Of a stretch of 64,000 nucleotides of DNA, positions 59,441 to 64,000 are shown piece after piece; within the stretch, counting starts at the first letter, position 1; the number at the start of each line of letters is the position of its first letter. Under the pieces are notes generated by a model, which saw only the letters and a program-made list of their open reading frames with translations, was not told the origin of the DNA and ran no database searches. Source of the stretch: M3007 sp041736625 (GTDB taxonomy: Bacteria; Bacteroidota; Bacteroidia; Chitinophagales; Saprospiraceae); assembly GCA_041736625.1 (NCBI GenBank), contig JBGSTG010000119.1, forward strand, positions 27,366 to 91,365. Reading direction: 5' to 3'. The position numbers and the translations under genes were made by a program.

Positions 59441-61780
59441 ATGCGCGCAAACCGTTGGCCAAACTACTCGCTCTTCTTGTTGTTCCTTTTGCCTTTCGTC
59501 TGTGCAGCCCAAAGCACCCGGCCTAAGGTGGGGCTCGTGCTCAGCGGAGGTGCGGCCAAGGGCCTGGCCCACATCCCCCTTTTGAAAGCGCTGGACTCCC
59601 TGGGCATTGTGCCCGACTACATCACGGGCACCAGCATGGGCTCGATTATCGGCGGGCTGTACGCAGCAGGTTATTCCGGCGACTCCCTGGAAACACTGAC
59701 CACCCAGCTGCCCTGGAATGACCTGCTGAGCGATAAAATTCCTTTTCGCGACATCTCCATCGAAGAAAAGGACGAGTTCAACCGGTACATACTGGAGCTC
59801 GGCATGCAAGGTATAAAACCCCAGATTCCGCTGGGGCTGGTCAGCGGACAGCGCATCGAACAAACCCTGTGGCGATTAACCTATCCGGTGAGCCACATCA
59901 ACGATTTCAACCAACTCCCTATACCGTTCAACTGCGTAGCCTCCGACGTGGTGAACGGCAAACCGTACGTTTTCAAAAGCGGAAGCCTGTCGCACGCCAT
60001 GCGGGCCAGCATGGCCATTCCCATGTTCTTCACCCCGGTGAAAGAAGACAGCTTGTTGCTTGTAGACGGTATGATGTTTTCCAACCTGCCCGTCAGTTAT
60101 TGCCGCGACATGGGGGCGGACTTCATCATCGGCTGCGACGTCGGCGGCGGCCTGTTCACCAAAGACGACCTCACCTCCATGCCCATGATTCTCTACCAGG
60201 CCGCCATCCTGGGCAGCAATGCCGATTTTGAGAAACAAAAAGCCGATTGCGACATCTTTGTCAACGCCTTTCCGTTCATCCGGCCCGGGCCGCTGGACTT
60301 TGACCGGTACCCGGAAATCCTGACGGCAGGGGACTCGGCTGTGCAGGCGATCATGCCCCAGCTCGTGGCGCTGGCCGAGCGGCTGAGGGCCAACCCGGGT
60401 GAAGAGCGCACCCCGCCAGCCAAGCCCCAGACTTTTACGCTGCGCCACCTGTCGGCCAAAGGGCTGAGCCATGGCAACAAAATGCTCACCTTCGGAAAAT
60501 TCGGGCTCGAGCCCGGCGACACCCTGAATTTTGACCGGATCGAAGAGGGCCTCGCCCGAATGTATGGAACCCGGCTGTTCAACAAGGTGGGCTATCAGGT
60601 ACTGCCGGTGAACGACACCCTGGCCGATGTCTTGCTGAAAGTCGATGAAACCTTGCCCACCTACGGAAAATTTGCACTGCATTACGATACCGAACGGGGC
60701 GCAGGTCTCATCCTGAATTACACGGCCCGCAACATACTGGGAAACGGTTCGCGCCTGGTCGCCAGCGGGGATATTGCCGAGGCGCCCCGCGCAAGGGTCA
60801 ACTTTTACCGCTACCTCGATCCGGGAAGCCGATATTGGGTCTATATTCAGGGATACTTTGAAAGGCAAATTCAGAATTCTTTTTACGGCAACAGCTCCCT
60901 GGCCAATCTGAAAGAAACTTATTACCTGGCGGAAGCCCAGTTCAGGCGCACCATCAGAAGAGACGCCTATGCCGGTGTGGGTTTTCAGTATGAGCACAGT
61001 GGTTTTAAACCGAAAGTAGACCCGGCCGATCTGAGCGTCCGGGGCGCCGAGGAGATCGAAAAATACGACCTGGGCCGGTTCTCCGCCGTTTTCCGCTACG
61101 AGCTGAACACTACCGATCAGGTCTATTACCCCACCAAAGGCCTGCATCTGTTTGCGGAGACCAAAGGTGTTTTTGCCAACACCCTCAAAGCTGAATACCT
61201 GCTCACCGATACGGACGGCAACACCACCAATCTGTCGATCGACGACCCGATAAACCCCTACCTGCGCTTCCAGTTGCGGGCAAACCAAACCTGGAAACTG
61301 CACACGAACTGGTCATGCTTCGCGCGCGGCGAGTTGGGCACCTCCTTCGAAGCAGTGGAAACCACCGCCGATGTGGAATATAACCAAAACGGCATCGGCG
61401 ATTTTTTCCAGGTGGGCGGATCGTGGCAACGGCCGCGACAGTGGGTGACGCCGTTTTGGGGGCTTCGCGAGCAGGAAATCATCGTGCCGCACTACCTGCT
61501 CCTGCAAGCGGGCGTACAGTGGCGACCATTTACCAACCTGTACGTGATGCCCGCCCTGAACGCCCTCGCCGCCTCCAACCAACCCGCTACCGACTGGTGG
61601 AGCAACATTTTTAACTTCAACTTCACCCAGGAACCCGAAGAAAACACCACCTGGCACCGCACCGGCGCCGGCATCACGCTGGCCTATTCCTCCGTTTTGG
61701 GGCCCTTGCAATTCACATTATCCCGTACCTTTGAAACCGGTCAGTTACGCGCCTTTCTGAATCTGGGTTACACCTTCTAG
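59441..61780 (+). CDS. patatin-like phospholipase fused to a BamA-type outer-membrane barrel
   Basis: A 779-residue outer-membrane enzyme. Signal peptide ending VCAAQ; patatin domain at about 28-325 with GGAAKG (36-41), nucleophile S65 in GTSMG, and catalytic Asp near 207 in VDGMMFSN (DGM instead of the usual DGG/A). A POTRA domain follows (TFTLRHLSAKGLSHGN, FDRIEEGLARMYGTRLFNKVGY, about 327-405), then a 16-strand-type barrel to the end, finishing in the C-terminal Phe (LRAFLNLGYTF) that BamA recognises. Type Vd (PlpD-like) autotransporters have this layout; the passenger may stay attached at the surface. The ATG at 59441 is the start of the signal peptide. Confidence 0.93.
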   Translation: MRANRWPNYSLFLLFLLPFVCAAQSTRPKVGLVLSGGAAKGLAHIPLLKALDSLGIVPDYITGTSMGSIIGGLYAAGYSGDSLETLTTQLPWNDLLSDKIPFRDISIEEKDEFNRYILELGMQGIKPQIPLGLVSGQRIEQTLWRLTYPVSHINDFNQLPIPFNCVASDVVNGKPYVFKSGSLSHAMRASMAIPMFFTPVKEDSLLLVDGMMFSNLPVSYCRDMGADFIIGCDVGGGLFTKDDLTSMPMILYQAAILGSNADFEKQKADCDIFVNAFPFIRPGPLDFDRYPEILTAGDSAVQAIMPQLVALAERLRANPGEERTPPAKPQTFTLRHLSAKGLSHGNKMLTFGKFGLEPGDTLNFDRIEEGLARMYGTRLFNKVGYQVLPVNDTLADVLLKVDETLPTYGKFALHYDTERGAGLILNYTARNILGNGSRLVASGDIAEAPRARVNFYRYLDPGSRYWVYIQGYFERQIQNSFYGNSSLANLKETYYLAEAQFRRTIRRDAYAGVGFQYEHSGFKPKVDPADLSVRGAEEIEKYDLGRFSAVFRYELNTTDQVYYPTKGLHLFAETKGVFANTLKAEYLLTDTDGNTTNLSIDDPINPYLRFQLRANQTWKLHTNWSCFARGELGTSFEAVETTADVEYNQNGIGDFFQVGGSWQRPRQWVTPFWGLREQEIIVPHYLLLQAGVQWRPFTNLYVMPALNALAASNQPATDWWSNIFNFNFTQEPEENTTWHRTGAGITLAYSSVLGPLQFTLSRTFETGQLRAFLNLGYTF

Positions 61781-61854
61781 CTTTGGCGCATGTGACAGCA
61801 ATAGCGGTAAAAAACATCCTGCATTCATTTAAAACCAACTTTTAACACCTTTAT

Positions 61855-62745
61855 ATGCACAAAATTTGCGTCGTCGGCAGCGGCACCATGGGCAATGGCA
61901 TCGCGCACGTTTTTGCCCAAAACGGCTTTACGGTTCACCTGGTAGACATCTCCGAAACGGCCTTGCAGAAAGCAATGGGCACCATTTCCGCCAACCTGGA
62001 CCGGCAGATCAAAAAAGAGATGATCACGGAAGCCGAAAAGGCCGCCACACTCTCCCGTCTGCACACCCACACCAGCCTCTCCATCGGTGCGGCAAGCGCC
62101 GACCTGGTGGTTGAAGCCGCTTCCGAAAACATCGATGTCAAGTTGAACCTTTTCCGCGACCTGGATATGACGGCGCCGGAACAGGCCATCCTGGCCACCA
62201 ACACCTCCAGCATCAGCATCACCCGGATCGCTTCGGTGACCCGACGCCCGGACAAGGTAATCGGCATGCACTTCATGAACCCCGTTCCGGTCATGAAACT
62301 CGTAGAGGTCATCCGCGGATACGCTACTTCCGACACGGTGACAAACACCGTTATGGACCTGTCGCGCACCCTCGGGAAAATTCCCGTGGAGGTGAACGAT
62401 TACCCGGGCTTTGTTGCCAACCGCATCCTGATGCCCATGATCAACGAGGCTATTTACAGTCTGTATGAAGGCGTGAGCAGCGTGGAAGGAATCGACACAG
62501 TGATGAAACTCGGCATGGCGCACCCGATGGGCCCGTTGCAACTGGCGGATTTTATCGGTCTGGACGTCTGCCTGGCCATCTTGCGCGTATTACACGACGG
62601 ATTTGGCAACCCCAAGTACGCGCCTTGCCCATTGCTGGTAAACATGGTCGCCGCCGGAAAACTGGGCATCAAATCCGGCGAAGGGTTCTACGGCTATGCG
62701 CCGGGTTCCAAGGAACTGGTTGTGTCGCCCGCATTTGCCAAATAA
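61855..62745 (+). CDS. 3-hydroxybutyryl-CoA dehydrogenase family protein
   Basis: An NAD-dependent 3-hydroxyacyl-CoA dehydrogenase of 296 residues. N-terminal Rossmann GSGTMGNGIAHVFAQNG at 8-24; TNTSSISITRIAS with the catalytic Ser; GMHFMNPVPVMKLVEVIRG with the catalytic His (FMNP motif); and the C-terminal domain with DYPGFVANRILMPMINEAIYS and MAHPMGPLQLADFIGLD. Monofunctional; converts acetoacetyl-CoA and 3-hydroxybutyryl-CoA in fatty acid or butanoate metabolism. Precedes holA by 9 bases. Confidence 0.96.
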   Translation: MHKICVVGSGTMGNGIAHVFAQNGFTVHLVDISETALQKAMGTISANLDRQIKKEMITEAEKAATLSRLHTHTSLSIGAASADLVVEAASENIDVKLNLFRDLDMTAPEQAILATNTSSISITRIASVTRRPDKVIGMHFMNPVPVMKLVEVIRGYATSDTVTNTVMDLSRTLGKIPVEVNDYPGFVANRILMPMINEAIYSLYEGVSSVEGIDTVMKLGMAHPMGPLQLADFIGLDVCLAILRVLHDGFGNPKYAPCPLLVNMVAAGKLGIKSGEGFYGYAPGSKELVVSPAFAK

Positions 62746-62754
62746 TTCCGGCTT

Positions 62755-63765
62755 ATGACCTTTGACGAGATCCTGCGCGACGTCGGCAAACAACATTTTG
62801 CCCCGGTGTATTTTCTGCACGGTGAAGAACCTTACTTCATTGACCGCATCGAGCGGGCGGTGGTGGAGCTTGCCTTGCCCGAGGCGGAGCGCAGTTTCAA
62901 TCAAACCATTGTGTACGGAAAAGATGCCGACGCCAGGAGCCTGCTCGACGCCCTGCGCCGGTACCCCATGATGAGCGCGCGACAGTTGGTGGTGCTGCGC
63001 GAGGCACAGGACATGAAGGGGCTCAATGACCTGGAGTCGTATATGGACAACCCCATGCCCACCACCGTTTTTGTAGTGGCTTACAAGCACAAAAAATTCG
63101 ACCTGAAAACCAAATTCGGGAAGACCATTGTCAAAAACGCCCTGGTGTTTGAAAGCAAAAAACTGTACGACAATCAGACGCCCGACTGGGTTGTCGGCTA
63201 TTGCAAATCCCGGAAATTATCGATCGATCCACCGGCAGCACAGCTGATCGCGGAAAATCTGGGGACCGATTTGTCCAAAATTTCGAATGAAATTGATAAA
63301 CTTGCGCTAAACTTGCCTCCGGGTACCGTCGTCAACGTGCAACACGTGCAGGATTACATCGGCATCAGCAAGGATTACAACGTGTATGAACTGCAAAAAG
63401 CCCTTGCCCAGCGCGACGCCGGAAAGGTTTTTCGTATGGCGAAATATTTCTCCGCCAATCCGGGAAAAAACCCGTTAGTGGTGACCATCGGCAGTTTACA
63501 CGCTTATTTTTCTAAAGTGTATATGCTTCACTTTTTGAAAAACAAACCCGATGCCGAGGTGCTCAAAGTGCTTGAATTGCGGTCGGACTGGTTTTTGAAG
63601 GACTATAAACTGGCGGCATCTCGTTATACCGCTGCCCAAATAGAGCGGGTGATCAACCTGCTGCATGAATACGATCTGCGGTCAAAAGGTGTAGACACCG
63701 ACCTGAGCAATACGGGAGAGGACGCATTAATGACCGAATTGTTTTACAAAATATTACACAGCTAA
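62755..63765 (+). CDS. holA: DNA polymerase III delta subunit
   Basis: Clamp-loader subunit that opens the beta ring during replication. 336 residues with the delta fold: VYFLHGEEPYFIDRIERAVV at the N-terminus (family Y-L-x-G-E-E/D-x-x-L), FNQTIVYGKDADARSLLDAL, RQLVVLREAQ, VFVVAYKHKKFD, ENLGTDLSKISNEIDKLAL and the C-terminal LEKI-type collar. No P-loop, as expected for delta. The next gene begins 1 base after the stop. Confidence 0.93.
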   Translation: MTFDEILRDVGKQHFAPVYFLHGEEPYFIDRIERAVVELALPEAERSFNQTIVYGKDADARSLLDALRRYPMMSARQLVVLREAQDMKGLNDLESYMDNPMPTTVFVVAYKHKKFDLKTKFGKTIVKNALVFESKKLYDNQTPDWVVGYCKSRKLSIDPPAAQLIAENLGTDLSKISNEIDKLALNLPPGTVVNVQHVQDYIGISKDYNVYELQKALAQRDAGKVFRMAKYFSANPGKNPLVVTIGSLHAYFSKVYMLHFLKNKPDAEVLKVLELRSDWFLKDYKLAASRYTAAQIERVINLLHEYDLRSKGVDTDLSNTGEDALMTELFYKILHS

Positions 63766-63766
63766 T

Positions 63767-64000
63767 ATGGCAACTGCTTCCTATACGGTTATGCCCGGCG
63801 ACACGCTTTACGGCGTCTCCAGGAGATTCAGCATGTCGGTCGACGAATTGAAAGCCCTGAACCCCGGCATGGGCGATGCACTGTCCATCGGCCAGGTACT
63901 TCAGGTAAAAGTCGTCTCCGGTACGCTTCCTGCCCCGCCGCCGCCCGGCCCGCCGCCGCCACATCAGGATGTGGAATTTGTCCTGGCTGGCGTACGCACT
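63767..64000 (+). CDS. LysM domain protein (partial, N-terminus only)
   Basis: The first 78 residues before the right edge. Residues 5-49 are a LysM domain (YTVMPGDTLYGVSRRFSMSV, LNPGMGDALSIGQVLQVKV) that binds N-acetylglucosamine-containing polymers. A Pro-rich linker (PAPPPPGPPPP) leads to a second domain beginning VEFVLAG that runs out of the window. No signal peptide is visible. Starts 1 base after the holA stop. Confidence 0.9.
   Translation, partial: MATASYTVMPGDTLYGVSRRFSMSVDELKALNPGMGDALSIGQVLQVKVVSGTLPAPPPPGPPPPHQDVEFVLAGVRT

Noticed and set aside
59876..61303. Minus-strand open frame of 475 codons opposite the patatin/BamA gene
   Set aside because: Antisense shadow; the plus-strand gene is complete with signal peptide and terminal Phe.
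1..64000. CRISPR arrays, insertion sequences, integrases, rRNA, riboswitches
   Set aside because: No regularly spaced direct repeats, transposase or integrase motifs (DDE, Tyr recombinase) or rRNA sequence found; no gap large enough for a classical riboswitch with clear pairing was noticed.

Overview
The window reads as a chromosomal segment of a GC-rich member of the Bacteroidota, most likely of the Saprospiria (Saprospiraceae/Lewinellaceae-type). The evidence is type IX secretion throughout: two PorP/SprF proteins, a PorU2-type C25 protein, an SprB-repeat adhesin with a type B sorting domain, and two proteins with type A sorting domains. Other markers are an S46 dipeptidyl-peptidase, a YtxJ bacillithiol-type redox protein, and repeated upstream matches to the Bacteroidota -7 promoter element TAnnTTTG. 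The genus cannot be fixed from sequence alone. Coding density is high and no gene-free gap exceeds 300 bases. The longest gap (28658-28950) holds a composite inverted repeat. There is one tRNA gene and no rRNA, CRISPR array or recognisable transposase.

Layout. 1-5694: a truncated PorP/SprF gene, a GT9 glycosyltransferase behind a Kup potassium transporter, a TrkA-type potassium channel, a small secreted protein, tRNA-Arg(CCG) with its terminator, YtxJ and a 33-residue lipoprotein. 5884-12023: Mpl muropeptide ligase, a degenerate HNH/AP2 protein, MiaE, and a DUF1800/DUF1501 pair. 12220-20020: a secreted beta-sandwich protein, a VWA protein, a Gfo/Idh oxidoreductase, an SbtA-like permease, a PyrR-like phosphoribosyltransferase, and a three-gene iron-sulfur redox operon. 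20067-21641: a single-gene conflict-type protein (effector-associated domain, trypsin-like protease, TIR-like domain), the most unusual gene here. 21652-28657: FemAB-like acyltransferase, cNMP-binding patatin, S46 peptidase and a lamin-tail secreted protein.

28951-41710: polysaccharide flippase, PorU2, an alpha/alpha-toroid protein, an unrecognised 512-residue protein, RuvB, FolK, a coiled-coil lipoprotein and an alpha/beta hydrolase. 41848-48518: SprB-like adhesin with its PorP/SprF partner, an esterase lipoprotein, a membrane protein and a hot-dog thioesterase. 48564-53123: universal stress protein, PduO-type adenosyltransferase, YebC, an MBL-fold hydrolase and Der. 53157-64000: two lipoproteins, a WcaJ-like sugar transferase, a biotin carboxylase, a PIF1-like helicase, a Kbp-like LysM protein, a patatin/BamA-type outer-membrane phospholipase, 3-hydroxyacyl-CoA dehydrogenase, HolA and the start of a LysM protein.

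The window mixes housekeeping functions with cell-surface functions. Its non-coding feature of note is a set of short perfect palindromes between genes: one 28-bp family in three near-identical copies, two further short hairpins of similar design, and one large composite inverted repeat. All functional calls rest on reading motifs by eye; no database search was run.
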